From Ereboglobus luteus (GTDB lineage: Bacteria; Verrucomicrobiota; Verrucomicrobiia; Opitutales; Opitutaceae), in NCBI RefSeq assembly GCF_003096195.1, contig NZ_CP023004.1, positions 1,034,501 to 1,098,500 on the forward strand: a DNA stretch of 64,000 bases, written 5' to 3'. The position numbers and the translations under genes are program-made. The notes under the pieces were generated by a model, which searched no databases, was not told the DNA's origin, and worked only from the letters and a program-made list of their open reading frames with translations. Shown piece after piece: positions 1-10,133 of this stretch. The stretch's first letter is position 1, and every line of letters begins with the position of its first letter.

Positions 1-510
1 CATACGCGACAAGAAACGCACCCAGCGCGCGCGCGCGTTGCACGCGGACAAATAGCCACTGGATAATGTCGCGCGCGCGATACGGCACGCATCCGAAATA
101 AATCGCCAGCACGATCGCCGCATACACGAACCCGACGGCAAACAAACGGCGGCTGTAATCATACTCGCCAAAAAGCCCCATCAAAACTTCCCACGCGGCG
201 AGCAGCGTGAGCGCGCTCAGCCCGCGAATAGCCAGAAAATCGGGCACAAAATAAAACGCCGCCACCGCGACCGCTCCGAAAAACGCCACCCAGGGTTTTG
301 GCGTCTCAAAAAGCACCAAGTCCGCCGGCGACAAATGCCAGACCACGTAGAGGAACCAAACCGCCGCCGCGCCCCAGAACACCGCCGCGGCAAGCGGCGA
401 GCGCGGCATTGCCTTGAGTGATGTCGCGATCAGCGAATTGCCGACAAGTAGCGGCACGCCAATCACGATCAAAAACAAACCCGGCAAAAACGTGGCGGTG
501 AAAAGTGACA
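1..510 (-). CDS. Partial multi-pass membrane protein, function unknown
   Basis: An open frame of 170 codons runs from an ATG at 510 to the left edge with no stop, so the C-terminus lies outside the window. The product begins MSLFTATFLPGLFLIVIG and is strongly hydrophobic, with about five possible membrane segments separated by short loops (examples: AAVFWGAAAVWFLYVVW, WVAFFGAVAVAAFYFV). I see no catalytic motif and do not recognise the family. It is read divergently from the tRNA-Gly gene downstream. It could be a conserved integral membrane protein of unknown role. The frame is secure because it is open across the whole stretch and the composition is typical of a membrane protein. Confidence 0.6.
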
Positions 511-632
511 TATTTTGAAAACCGGCAATGAGAACGATTTTCCCCCGAAGAACGAGAAAGAAAGTGGAACAGGATATCCCGCGGCAAAACACCTGGGCTG
601 ATATTTTCCTAAAAATCCGTGCGAAATTGCTA

Positions 633-660
633 TTGACGCGGCCAAACGGCTGCTTACTCA
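633..660 (+). promoter_or_regulatory. Possible sigma-70 promoter of tRNA-Gly
   Basis: TTGACG (633-638) is followed after 16 bases by TACTCA (655-660), about 24 bases before the mature tRNA start. The -35 box is good and the -10 box is poor, so this is a tentative call. Confidence 0.35.
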
Positions 661-683
661 TTCACGCCTGCAAATCACTTTTT

Positions 684-1033
<350 letters not shown>

Positions 1034-1127
1034 GTCTGCCCGGCGTGTGATTAATCATACCCGGCGGCTGTTCGTTGCGCATTTTTCCATTGAGAATGAA
1101 GCCCGGGACGCACACATATCAGGTGCA

Positions 1128-2717
1128 ATGCGCGAACGACGTCTCTTACGCACAGTGGTTTTGCTCGGCATGGTTGCCGGTTGCTGCGTTGACGTCCGCG
1201 CCGCGGATGTCGCGCACGAAGCCGCAAGCGGCTCGATCATCGACAGCGTTGCCGCATGGGCATCCATCGTATGGGACTACGTGCGTTCGCACACCGGCGC
1301 GGTCGTCAGCGTCGCCTACGTCCTCGTCCAAATCGCAGGCGTGCTGACGAGCATCCGCGCGATTCTCACGGCGCGCACTTCGCAAGGCGCGGTCGCGTGG
1401 GTCGTCGCGCTCATTTTGATGCCTGTCGTGAGCGTGCCCGCGTATTGGGTTTTTGGGCGGAGCAAATTCCACGGATATGTCACGCTCCGCCGCCAGAGGT
1501 CCGCCATCTCCGCGCCCACGATTCAGGCCGCGCTGATCCGCATGCGGGCGAAAAACATGCTTGTCACTCCGCAGTTCGGCGAGCCCTTCGCCATCGAACT
1601 GCTCGCGCACCTTCCGCTCACGCGCGGCAACGACGTCGAGCTGCTCATTGATGGCGACGACACGTTCTCGTCAATTTTCGACGGCATCGACCGCGCCAGG
1701 GAATACGTGCTGGTGCAGTTCTACATCATTCACGACGACGACACCGGCCGCGAATTGCTTTCGCACCTCGTGGCCAAGGTCAAGGAGGGCGTGCGCTGCC
1801 ACGTGCTTTTCGACGAGATTGGCAGCAGCGGGCTGACGCGAAAATACGTGCGCGACATGCGCGCCGCCGGCATCAACGTCTCCGCGTTCAACACGAGACG
1901 CGGGCGCTGGAATCGTTTTCAAATCAACTTTCGCAATCATCGCAAAATCGTCGTGGTCGACGGACGCGAGGCGTGGGTCGGCGGCCTCAACGTCGGCGAC
2001 GAATACCGCAGCCGCGACAAGAAGGCCGGCTACTGGCGCGACACGCACACGCGGCTTGCCGGGCCCGTCGTGCAATGCGTGCAGGCGGTTTTTCTTGAGG
2101 ACTGGCATTGGGCCACCGGCGAGATTCCGAAATTCGAATGGCGCCCGGAAGTCGCGCCAAACGGCGTCTCGCGTGTCGCGCTTTGCCTGCCGTCCGCGCC
2201 TTCCGACGAACTCGAAACCGCCACGCTGTTTTTCCTTGATGCGATCAACACCGCGCGCACCCGCATCTGGATCGCGAGCCCATACTTCGTGCCCGACGAA
2301 CAGTTCATCTCGGCGCTCCAACTCGCGGCGCTGCGCGGGGTCGATGTGCGCATCCTCATTCCCGACAAGGCGGACAACTTTCTCGTGCAGCTTTCCGCGT
2401 GGTCCTACATTGAGGAGCTCGAAACGGTCGGCATTAAAACCTTCCGCTACACAAAGGGTTTCATGCACCACAAGGTCGTCGTCGTGGACAACGCCTACAG
2501 CACAATCGGCACGGCCAATTTCGACAACCGCTCGTTTCGCCTGAACTTCGAGCTGACGATGGCGTTTGCCGACAGGCAGTTCAACGAGCAGGTGACAAAA
2601 ATGCTCGAAAACGATTTTGCGTGCTCGCGCCTGGCAACGTCGGCAGAGCTCAACGCGCGCGGCTTTTGGTTCCGCCTCGCCGTGCGCGTGGCCATGCTCC
2701 TCGCGCCGGTGCAGTGA
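1128..2717 (+). CDS. cls: Cardiolipin synthase (phospholipase D family)
   Basis: Catalyses cardiolipin formation by phosphatidyl transfer at the inner membrane. The 529-residue product has a hydrophobic N-terminus (VVLLGMVAG), two further membrane segments in the first 110 residues (VVSVAYVLVQIAGVL and VAWVVALILMPVVSV), and two HKD motifs: HRKIVVVDGREAWVGG and HHKVVVVDNAYSTIGTANF. This order is that of bacterial ClsA-type enzymes, and the length matches the family. An in-frame ATG at 1023 exists but would overlap the integrase relic. The ATG at 1128 is preceded by AGG and starts a signal-like segment, so I prefer it. The gene is monocistronic, and the next gene converges from the other strand. 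Confidence 0.88.
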   Translation: MRERRLLRTVVLLGMVAGCCVDVRAADVAHEAASGSIIDSVAAWASIVWDYVRSHTGAVVSVAYVLVQIAGVLTSIRAILTARTSQGAVAWVVALILMPVVSVPAYWVFGRSKFHGYVTLRRQRSAISAPTIQAALIRMRAKNMLVTPQFGEPFAIELLAHLPLTRGNDVELLIDGDDTFSSIFDGIDRAREYVLVQFYIIHDDDTGRELLSHLVAKVKEGVRCHVLFDEIGSSGLTRKYVRDMRAAGINVSAFNTRRGRWNRFQINFRNHRKIVVVDGREAWVGGLNVGDEYRSRDKKAGYWRDTHTRLAGPVVQCVQAVFLEDWHWATGEIPKFEWRPEVAPNGVSRVALCLPSAPSDELETATLFFLDAINTARTRIWIASPYFVPDEQFISALQLAALRGVDVRILIPDKADNFLVQLSAWSYIEELETVGIKTFRYTKGFMHHKVVVVDNAYSTIGTANFDNRSFRLNFELTMAFADRQFNEQVTKMLENDFACSRLATSAELNARGFWFRLAVRVAMLLAPVQ

Positions 2718-2822
2718 GGTTCAGAGCGCCGGCGCGCCGAGCATTGCGAGAGGCAAACGCGGCGGTTTCGGCATTTCGGGCGTTGGCGACAGTCTGCCAA
2801 CCGCCCTACCCTCACGCTGGCG

Positions 2823-4931
2823 CTATAGCCCGAGTTCCTTTGCGAGGAAGGTGAACGACAGCGCCCACATGCGGGCGCGTTGTCCGGCGTTGGCGGCGCC
2901 GCCGTGGCCGCCCTCGATATTTTCGTAATAGAGCACGTCGTGTCCCTGCGCCTCCATGAGGGCGACCATTTTGCGCGCATGCGCCGGGTGCACGCGGTCG
3001 TCGCGCGTCGAGGTGGTGAAAAGCACGCGCGGATATTTCACGCCGGGTTTCACGTTTTGATAGGGCGAGTATTTTTTGATGAATGCCCAGTCCTCCGGCA
3101 CGTCGGGGTTGCCGTATTCGGCCATCCAGCTCGCGCCGGCGAGGAGCTTGTTGTAGCGGCGCATATCGAGGAGCGGCACCTGGCAGACGACGGCGCGATA
3201 GAGGTCGGGACGCTGCGTGAACGCCGCGCCGACGAGCAGCCCGCCATTCGAACCACCCATGATGCCGAGACGCGCGGGCGAGGTGATTTTGCGCGCGATC
3301 AGGTCCTCCGCGATGGCGGCGAAATCATCGTAGGCGCGCTGGCGTTTTTCGCGGAGCGCGGCCTGGTGCCACGCGGGGCCGAACTCGCCGCCCCCGCGCA
3401 GGTTGGCGAGCACATACACGCCGCCGCGCGCGACCCACGCCCGGCCAAAGTGCGCCTTGTAATCCGGCAGCATCGAAATCTGAAATCCGCCGTAACCGTA
3501 AAGCAAGGCGGGCGCGGTGCCGTCGGCGCGAAAGCTCTTTGGCGCCAGCACAAAATACGGAACTCTCATGCCGTCGGCGGAGGTGGCCTCGTATTGGAAA
3601 ACCTTCATGCCGCCTGCGTCGAAAAAGGCGGGCAGGCGCTTGAGTGTTTCGCGTTTCGATTTGCCGATCGTGCCGAGCACGAGGCTGGGCGGCGTGAGGA
3701 AATCCTGCGTCTGAATGAACACGTCGTCGGATTCGTCCTCGTCGATTCCCGAGATGCTCGTGACGCCGAAGTCGGGCGCGGGCACGGGCTGGCGCGTCCA
3801 CTTGCCGGTCGCGGCGTCGAGAGTCCACGCGAATAGTTTGTTGCGCACGTTTTCGAGCTCGTTGACGACAAGGTGGTTTTTGGTGTCGGCGGTCCCGGCG
3901 AGCGATTTGCGCGGGCCGGGCTCGAAGAGCACGGTGAAATCGCGCGCGCCGGCGAGGTAGCGTTTCAGATCGGCGGCGAGGAGCGCGCCGGCGGCGTGGG
4001 TGCGCCCGCCGACAGTCCAGTCCTTGCGCAAAACGAGCAGGATTTGCCCGCGATGAACCCCGACGCTGACGTCGTCGGGCTTGTCGAGCCTCACCCACGC
4101 GCCGGCGGGGTTGCGAAGTAGGACTTCGTTGGTGAAAAAGGCGGGGCGTCGCAGGATCATGTCGTAATGCGCGCCGTGGTCATGTATCCGAAATGCGGAT
4201 ACAGACATGTCGGTTTTGTCCGCCTCGAAAATCGTCGCGGCGGAGGCGAGCGGCGTGCCGCGCTTCCATTCCTTGACGATGCGCGGGTAGCCGGAATCGG
4301 TGAGCGAGCCGGCGCCGAAATCGGTGCCGACGTAGAGCGTGTCGCGGTCGCGCCAGGCAACGCGGCTCTTGGCCTCGGGGAGCGCAAAGCCGCCGGCCCC
4401 GGGCGCGACGAAGGTTTTTGTTTTCAGGTCGAACTCGCGCACCACGTCGGCATCGGCGCCGCCGCGCGAGAATTTGACAAGCGCGCGGTCGCGGTCGGGG
4501 TAAAGGATGTCGGCACCGTGCCACACCCAGTTTTCATTTTCGGCGGCGGCAAGCGCGTCGAGGTCGATGACGGTTTCCCACGCGGGGGCGGTCTTGCGGT
4601 ATTCGGCAAAAGTGGTCCGGCGCCAGACGCCGCGCACATGGTTTTCGTCCTGCCAGAAATTGTAATAATGCGCGCCGTGTTTCGCGACGTAGGGAATCTT
4701 TTCCCTGGAGTTGTAGATGGCGAGGAGCGCGGCGCGGGTTTGCTCGAAGCCGGGCGAGCTTTCGAGTTCGCGCGTGCTGACGGCGTTGCGCTCGCGCACC
4801 CAGGCGAGCTGTTTGTCGCCGGTCACATCCTCAAGCCAGAGGTGGGAATCGTCAGGGGCGTCCGTTGAGGCTCGGGCAGGCATGATTGAGAGCGAGGCAA
4901 GGGCGAGGCCGGTGAGGATGAGTTTGCGCAT
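2823..4931 (-). CDS. Prolyl oligopeptidase (S9A serine peptidase), exported
   Basis: Cleaves short peptides after proline. The 702-residue length is typical of S9A enzymes. A signal peptide (MRKLILTGLALASLSIMPARA) points to export. The beta-propeller domain spans roughly residues 60-410 and the alpha/beta hydrolase domain is C-terminal. The catalytic triad is visible: Ser in GGSNGG near residue 560, Asp in TRDDRVHP near 645, and His in EGGHGG near 675. An upstream in-frame ATG at 4961 would add ten residues before the signal peptide; 4931 fits a signal peptide better. No clear Shine-Dalgarno sequence is visible. It is followed by a convergent cardiolipin synthase gene and preceded by a co-directional transporter. 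Confidence 0.9.
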   Translation of the reverse strand: MRKLILTGLALASLSIMPARASTDAPDDSHLWLEDVTGDKQLAWVRERNAVSTRELESSPGFEQTRAALLAIYNSREKIPYVAKHGAHYYNFWQDENHVRGVWRRTTFAEYRKTAPAWETVIDLDALAAAENENWVWHGADILYPDRDRALVKFSRGGADADVVREFDLKTKTFVAPGAGGFALPEAKSRVAWRDRDTLYVGTDFGAGSLTDSGYPRIVKEWKRGTPLASAATIFEADKTDMSVSAFRIHDHGAHYDMILRRPAFFTNEVLLRNPAGAWVRLDKPDDVSVGVHRGQILLVLRKDWTVGGRTHAAGALLAADLKRYLAGARDFTVLFEPGPRKSLAGTADTKNHLVVNELENVRNKLFAWTLDAATGKWTRQPVPAPDFGVTSISGIDEDESDDVFIQTQDFLTPPSLVLGTIGKSKRETLKRLPAFFDAGGMKVFQYEATSADGMRVPYFVLAPKSFRADGTAPALLYGYGGFQISMLPDYKAHFGRAWVARGGVYVLANLRGGGEFGPAWHQAALREKRQRAYDDFAAIAEDLIARKITSPARLGIMGGSNGGLLVGAAFTQRPDLYRAVVCQVPLLDMRRYNKLLAGASWMAEYGNPDVPEDWAFIKKYSPYQNVKPGVKYPRVLFTTSTRDDRVHPAHARKMVALMEAQGHDVLYYENIEGGHGGAANAGQRARMWALSFTFLAKELGL

Positions 4932-4991
4932 GGGGAAAAGAGAGGCGAAGCATCGGGACATGTCAGGAGTTTTTTGCGGGGACGAAACCTG

Positions 4992-5975
4992 TCAGGATTT
5001 TACCGGCGGTTTCAGTTGCAGCAGAATATTCGCAGCGGTGATAAACGCGCCGCCGGTCAGAAGCGTCCAGGTGAAGGTTTCGTTGGCATAGTTTATTCCG
5101 AACGCGGCGGAGAACAGGCCGGGCAGAAACAGGGCGAGGAGCGTGCCGAAGATCGGCTCGAAACAATACACGAGGCCCGCCTCCGTCGCGGTGATTTTGG
5201 GCTGCCAGGCGTTCATCAAAAAGAACGCGCCAAACGTGCAGAACACAACGAGAAGCAGCGTGAGCATGATGAAGGCGGGCGAGGCCCACGGCGCGGCGAG
5301 CGCGGAGAGATTCGGGGCGGTTGCGAATGCCATGATGGAATAAATCACGGCCTCGGTGGCAAACATCACGAGTGTGATGCGCATGACGCGATTGCCCGCG
5401 AATTCGGGCCGGTCGAGCGTGAGGATTTGCCCGGCAAAGAAAAACGCGCCGAGCAGGGTTTCAAATTCGCCGCGCCCGAGGCGGAGTTCGCGCCAGTCAA
5501 ACTGCCCGAGGATTGCCACGCCGGTGATCACGAGCGCGCAGCAAAACCACACGCGCCAGCCGGGATTCTTGCGCATGCGAAACGCCACGTAGAGCGGAAT
5601 AAGGATGGCGGTGAGCTGCGTGAGAAACGCGGAGGTGGAGGCCGCGGTGAATTGCAGCCCGTCGTTTTGCAAGATCATGCCGCCGGCGGCGAAGAGGCCG
5701 AGGAGCAGGCCCTGCCTCCACTCGGCCGGAGTGGTGCGCCGGCGCGCGCTGCCGCGCAGAAAAAGCAGATGGATTATCAACAACACAACCGTGCCGATAA
5801 CAAAGCGCGGGCCGACGGTCGCGGATGCGGTGAACCAGTTGCCGCTGCCGGGCTGAATCGCGGCGTGCACGAGCGCGAGCGCCTTCACGGTCGGAAAGCT
5901 CAGTCCCCAAAACGCCGTCGCAAGAACAAGCATGCCGATGGCGCGCCAGTGACGGACATTTTGCGTTGGGTTCAT
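4992..5975 (-). CDS. EamA/DMT-family transporter
   Basis: A 327-residue inner-membrane protein with about ten membrane helices in two homologous halves, the hallmark of EamA (drug/metabolite) transporters. The first helix carries the FWGLSFPTVKALAL pattern, and the second half repeats a similar layout ending in LLQLKPPVKS. The substrate cannot be inferred; known members export amino acids, nucleotides or other metabolites. An in-frame ATG at 6035 would add 20 residues of Pro/Ala-rich sequence with no family similarity, so the ATG at 5975 (MNPTQNVRHW) is chosen. It lies 60 bases upstream of the prolyl oligopeptidase and could be co-transcribed with it. Confidence 0.85.
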   Translation of the reverse strand: MNPTQNVRHWRAIGMLVLATAFWGLSFPTVKALALVHAAIQPGSGNWFTASATVGPRFVIGTVVLLIIHLLFLRGSARRRTTPAEWRQGLLLGLFAAGGMILQNDGLQFTAASTSAFLTQLTAILIPLYVAFRMRKNPGWRVWFCCALVITGVAILGQFDWRELRLGRGEFETLLGAFFFAGQILTLDRPEFAGNRVMRITLVMFATEAVIYSIMAFATAPNLSALAAPWASPAFIMLTLLLVVFCTFGAFFLMNAWQPKITATEAGLVYCFEPIFGTLLALFLPGLFSAAFGINYANETFTWTLLTGGAFITAANILLQLKPPVKS

Positions 5976-6064
5976 GAGCGGGGGTTCAGGCGCGTGCGCT
6001 CGGCTTGCCCCGGCGGCATCCGGAGTTTTTTGCACGCGGGGGTTGCGCGTTCGCTGCGATCAAA

Positions 6065-6346
6065 TCAGCGCGCCTGGCCGGCCGCGCCGTCCTCGGACGG
6101 CTGGGCCACGGTTGTCGCGGCGAAGCGCTTGCCGAACTCCTCGGTTGCGATGCGTTTCGCCTCGTCCGCGTCGGCGGCCTGCTTGAGCGCCACAAGGTCG
6201 GCGGCGCGCTTGGCGATCCAGCGGTCCTTGAAGTTTTGCTCGACCTCGGTTGCGATAAGGGGACTCGGCTTGGGTTTGCTGGAGCAACCCGCGAAAGGCA
6301 GGAGCGCAAATAACGGCAGGAGGCAAAGGAGGAGGAGGCGTTTCAT
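6065..6346 (-). CDS. Small lipoprotein of unknown function
   Basis: A 93-residue product starts MKRLLLLCLLPLFALLPFAGC, a lipoprotein signal with the lipobox FAGC. The rest is a charged, probably helical segment (residues 35-80, rich in Lys, Ala, Glu). The purine-rich stretch before the ATG on the coding strand is weak as a ribosome site. No known domain is recognised. The frame is open further upstream, but only this ATG gives a clean lipoprotein signal. Confidence 0.6.
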   Translation of the reverse strand: MKRLLLLCLLPLFALLPFAGCSSKPKPSPLIATEVEQNFKDRWIAKRAADLVALKQAADADEAKRIATEEFGKRFAATTVAQPSEDGAAGQAR

Positions 6347-6446
6347 TGAAGATTGGAAAAATATCTGACGGATAAAAGCGGCGCGTGTTCCGTTGTCAAA
6401 GGGCGAAAAAACAGGGGATTCGTTTTTCAAGCGCTCAAAACAGTCC

Positions 6447-7682
6447 CTACCTCGGGAGGGGCGGCAGAAGAAGATGCCAGCGCTCCTTGGCGAGGTCGGG
6501 CGTGGAAACGGAATAAGTTTCGTAGAGCGCCTTGAATTGCGCGTCGTCCTGACGGGCGAGATAGGCGCGAAGAAGCGGCAGGATGCGGGCGGTTTTTCCG
6601 GGCGTGATGTCTTTCTTGGGCCAGGGTTTGGCGGGGTCGAGGTAAGGCGCCACATAGGCGAGGGCGGCGCGCAGGCTGCGTCCATCTTTTGTTGTGTGAG
6701 TCCAGCCGCCGGTATAGCCGGCGCGTTCGCCGAGCTGCGCGAGTTCAAAAAGGGGCTCCAGGTTAAAAATCGAATAGTGCAGGGAATTGGTGCGCGCGAG
6801 TTCGTGCGGCTGGCGTCCGTCGGGCTCGATCTGCGTGGCGATGTAATGCGGAAGTTGCTTCTCGACGCGGCGGCGCGCGACGGCGGTTTTGCCGAGGGCA
6901 AGCTCAAGGTGCGCGGCTTGCACGGCATACCATGTGCCGTGGTTGTTGTTGGCGGCGGCCTCGGCGAGACCGATTTTGCTGGTGGTGAGCCAGGTGTGAT
7001 ACGACTCGAGCCAGGCGCGCATGGCGGTTTGTTTTTCGGCGGGCCATGCGGACGAGGCGGCGATGAGCGCGAGGCCGTCGGTGAGCGCGGTGATGTGACG
7101 GCCCTCGAGCACGCCGGCGCCGCGCCCGCTGTTGCGTCCGCGAATGCCTTGCGCGTGATTGAGGTTGGGGTTCATGCGCGTGGCTTCGTCGAGAAACCAG
7201 ACGCGGGTGAGCATCGCGGCTTTTTCGGCGTAGGTTTCCCTGCCGGTGAGGTAATAGGCGAGGCCGAGCGTTTTGACGGCGTTGCAAATCCGGACGAACT
7301 TGAGCGCGTCGTTATCCCGCTTGCTCTCGGGGTTGACCTGGCCGTCGCGGCGAATGTAGGGCAGGCCGTCGGGCTTGGCCGGATCGGGCCACCAATAGGG
7401 GGCGAGCGAAAGGTAGTCGTGTTTGTCACCCGAATCGGCGGTGAGCTTTTTGTCGATCACCGACAGGGGCTTGAGGGCGAGCGCCTTGTCCGCCTCGCGA
7501 AGCACGCGGTCGTAGGCGGGGCGAAACGCGGGGTCGTTTGCGCGAGCGCGGGCGTTGGAGAGCACGGCGGGATCGCAGCAAAAGATCGCTGGCGGTGGGA
7601 CCGAGTTCGCGAGCGCGGCGAGCGGGAATAAAATGGCGGCCACGGCAAGGGTGGCGCGACGCAGGCGGGCGGTGGTGTTCAT
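6447..7682 (-). CDS. Alginate-lyase-family polysaccharide lyase, exported
   Basis: A 411-residue protein of the alginate lyase (alpha/alpha toroid) family, which cleaves uronic-acid polysaccharides by beta-elimination. A signal peptide is visible (RATLAVAAILFPLAALAN). Family hallmarks include YLSLAPYWWPDP near residue 80, NPESKRDN, and the conserved NNNHGTWY motif near residue 230 that contributes active-site residues. The substrate may be alginate or another uronate polymer; the family is broad and sequence alone does not settle it. The start at 7682 places the signal peptide at the N-terminus. It follows a GH88 gene on the same strand, and the two together form a lyase plus unsaturated-uronyl hydrolase module. 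Confidence 0.82.
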   Translation of the reverse strand: MNTTARLRRATLAVAAILFPLAALANSVPPPAIFCCDPAVLSNARARANDPAFRPAYDRVLREADKALALKPLSVIDKKLTADSGDKHDYLSLAPYWWPDPAKPDGLPYIRRDGQVNPESKRDNDALKFVRICNAVKTLGLAYYLTGRETYAEKAAMLTRVWFLDEATRMNPNLNHAQGIRGRNSGRGAGVLEGRHITALTDGLALIAASSAWPAEKQTAMRAWLESYHTWLTTSKIGLAEAAANNNHGTWYAVQAAHLELALGKTAVARRRVEKQLPHYIATQIEPDGRQPHELARTNSLHYSIFNLEPLFELAQLGERAGYTGGWTHTTKDGRSLRAALAYVAPYLDPAKPWPKKDITPGKTARILPLLRAYLARQDDAQFKALYETYSVSTPDLAKERWHLLLPPLPR

Positions 7683-7828
7683 TGGGGCTTCATGACGCGC
7701 AAGATGCGCGCGGATTTCAAAAGGGGATGTTTTTTCGGGAAGTTTTTTTGGCGATGCGCGCAAAGGCGCGCCAAAGAGCGCGGCACGAGCGAACTGCCCG
7801 TGCCGCCCGGATCATTTCTGACGCGGAC

Positions 7829-9061
7829 TTAATTTGCGGGCGCGGGAACGGCGGGCTTGCCGGACATCTTGGCGCGGTAGCGAAGGAGCGCCTCGAGGAA
7901 ATAGTAGTCGGCGTAGTTGAGCGGCACGTCGATTTCGCTATTGCCGGGAAGATGGCCGACCGAGTGCATCAGGATGAAGCCGCCGTTTTCACCGACCTTG
8001 GCGCGATAGGCGGGAGAGGAAAGCGAGAGGAGCTGCTTGCGCGCGGTGTCGAGATACCACTTGGAGAACTTGGCGTCGGTCGTGTAGTCGCTCAACTCGA
8101 TGAGCGCGGAGGCGATGATCGCGGCGGCGGACGCGTCGCGCGGCGCGTTCGGAATGTCGGGCGCGTCGAAATCCCAGTAGGGAATTTTGTCCTTCGGGAG
8201 CCTGTTGTGATGGAGGATGAACAAGGCGATTCGTTGCGCTTGCTCGAGGTAGGCGGGATTGCGCGTTTCGCGATACATCATGGTGAACCCGTAGAGTCCC
8301 CACGCCTGGCCGCGCGCCCATGGCGACCAGTGGGCGTAACCTTGCTTGGTGTGGCGGAACAAAACCTTGCCGGTGCCCGGATCGTAATCGACGACGTGAT
8401 AGCTGCTGCCGTCCTCGCGGAAATGGTTGGCGAGCGTGGTCTGCGCGTGGCTGATTGCGATTTCGCGGTAGCGTGGATTGCCGGACTCGCGCGAGGCCCA
8501 GAAAAGAAATTCGAGATTCATCATGTTGTCGATGATGACGGGGAACGTCCAGTAGCCGTGATCCCACGAACGGATGACACCGGCACAGGGATTGAAGCGA
8601 CTGGCGAGCGACTCGGCGCCTTTGAGCATGATGTCGCGGTAGGAGGCGTCGCTGGTGAGCCGGAGACCGTTTCCGTAACTGCAACCGATCATGAACCCGA
8701 GATCGTGCGTGCCCTTGTAGTCCTTGATGCTTTCGAGGCGCGCGGTGTATTCGCGGGCGGCGTCGCGCCATTTTGCGTCGCCGGTGTATTCGTGAAGGAG
8801 CCAGAGCGAGCCGGGGAAAAAGCCGCTGGTCCAGTCGCGCGGGCGGATCGTTACGAGCTTGCCGTTTTCGAACCTGCGGGGCTGGCGGTTTTTCTCGGCG
8901 ACATCGGCCATCGACTGGAGGAGTTTTGTGTATTGTTGCGCGGCGACGTCGAAGTTTTCGCGCACGAGTTGCTCGGTTTTGCCGTCGGCTTTTTGGGCGA
9001 AGGCCGGAATGGCCAAAACAGCACTGACAACGGGGATGAGGAGGGCGTTTCGGAGTGTCAT
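7829..9061 (-). CDS. GH88 unsaturated uronyl hydrolase, exported
   Basis: Removes the unsaturated 4,5-uronic acid left at the non-reducing end by polysaccharide lyases. The 410-residue product has a signal peptide (ALLIPVVSAVLAIPAFA) and the GH88 fold. The two catalytic aspartates of the family are seen at about D120 (THDLGF) and D178 (IIDNMMNLEF). SPWARGQAWGLYG and DASAAAIIASAL are also family blocks. The ATG at 9061 is preferred to upstream in-frame codons because it starts the signal peptide. It sits 146 bases upstream of the alginate-lyase-like gene, which would produce its substrate, and 73 bases downstream of gpsA. Confidence 0.9.
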   Translation of the reverse strand: MTLRNALLIPVVSAVLAIPAFAQKADGKTEQLVRENFDVAAQQYTKLLQSMADVAEKNRQPRRFENGKLVTIRPRDWTSGFFPGSLWLLHEYTGDAKWRDAAREYTARLESIKDYKGTHDLGFMIGCSYGNGLRLTSDASYRDIMLKGAESLASRFNPCAGVIRSWDHGYWTFPVIIDNMMNLEFLFWASRESGNPRYREIAISHAQTTLANHFREDGSSYHVVDYDPGTGKVLFRHTKQGYAHWSPWARGQAWGLYGFTMMYRETRNPAYLEQAQRIALFILHHNRLPKDKIPYWDFDAPDIPNAPRDASAAAIIASALIELSDYTTDAKFSKWYLDTARKQLLSLSSPAYRAKVGENGGFILMHSVGHLPGNSEIDVPLNYADYYFLEALLRYRAKMSGKPAVPAPAN

Positions 9062-9134
9062 GGTAAGAGGGTGAAAATTAGAAGCCGCAAATGCGGGCAA
9101 ATGCACGCGAATTAAAGCGGGGGAAACTAGTTTT

Positions 9135-10133
9135 TCATTCGGCCTTGAGATTGCGGCCCATGAGATCGGTGATGGTTTGATCGAGCGGTTTTTGCTTAAA
9201 AAGCACGGCGTGAATTTCATTGAGCACGGGAGTGTCGATGCCGCGTTCGGCGCAGAGGCCGGCGAGTGATTGCGCGGTTCTGTAACCTTCGATGACGCTG
9301 TGGCTCGTCGAAATAATTTCCCCAGCCGTGCGCCCCTCGGCGAGGTGCTGCCCGAAGGTGCGGTTGCGACTCCATGAGCCGTAACTGGTGGCGATGAGAT
9401 CGCCGAATCCGCTCAGGCCGTAGAAGGTTTCGGGGCGCGCGCCGAGGGCCTGGCCGACGCGGATCATTTCGGCGAGGGCGCGGGTGAGGAGCGCGGCCTT
9501 GACGTTGTCGCCGCGGCGGAGCCCGTCGCACACGCCGGCGGCGATGGCATAGACATTTTTGAGCGCGCCGCCGAGTTCGACACCGACGATGTCGTCGCTC
9601 GTGTAAACGCGCAGGTTGGGGCCGCTGATGGCGGCCTGGATTTCAGCGGTGTCACTGCAGGCGCGCGCGGTGGCGAGCACCATGGCGGCAAGTTTGCCGA
9701 GGGCGACCTCCCCGGCGTTGGTGGGGCCGGAGAGGATGCCGGCGCGAACGCCGGGGATTGTGGCGTTGATGATTTCGGAGGGGCGCAGATGAGTGCCGGT
9801 TTCAACGCCCTTGGCGAGGCTGATGACGAAGCGGAGTTGCGTGGCGTGCGCACGGTTTTTCTGGATGCGCCCACATGTTTCGCGAAGCGCTTGGGCGGGA
9901 CAGGCGAGGAGCACAACCTCGGCTTCCATGAGCACGGGGGTGAGCTCGTGGCCGATCTGCACACTGGACGGGATTTCGACGCCCGGCAGATGCTCGGTGT
10001 TCTCGTGCCCGGATGCGAGCGCGAGCGCTTGTTCAAAACGACGCGGCACCAGAGTGGCCGGATGTCCGAGTCGGCTGAGATGGATGGCAAACGCAGTGCC
10101 CCAGGCACCGGCGCCGATGACGGCAAAATTCAT
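9135..10133 (-). CDS. gpsA: Glycerol-3-phosphate dehydrogenase [NAD(P)+]
   Basis: Reduces dihydroxyacetone phosphate to sn-glycerol-3-phosphate for phospholipid synthesis in the cytoplasm. The 332-residue length is normal for GpsA. It has the N-terminal nucleotide-binding motif GAGAWG (residues 7-12), an SLAKGVE block, LSGPTNAGEVA, and the catalytic Lys in GGALKNVYAIAAG. YGLSGFGDLIATSYG is also a GpsA signature. The ATG start begins the Rossmann fold directly. It is the first gene of a minus-strand run that continues to the GH88 gene, although the functions are unrelated. Confidence 0.97.
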   Translation of the reverse strand: MNFAVIGAGAWGTAFAIHLSRLGHPATLVPRRFEQALALASGHENTEHLPGVEIPSSVQIGHELTPVLMEAEVVLLACPAQALRETCGRIQKNRAHATQLRFVISLAKGVETGTHLRPSEIINATIPGVRAGILSGPTNAGEVALGKLAAMVLATARACSDTAEIQAAISGPNLRVYTSDDIVGVELGGALKNVYAIAAGVCDGLRRGDNVKAALLTRALAEMIRVGQALGARPETFYGLSGFGDLIATSYGSWSRNRTFGQHLAEGRTAGEIISTSHSVIEGYRTAQSLAGLCAERGIDTPVLNEIHAVLFKQKPLDQTITDLMGRNLKAE

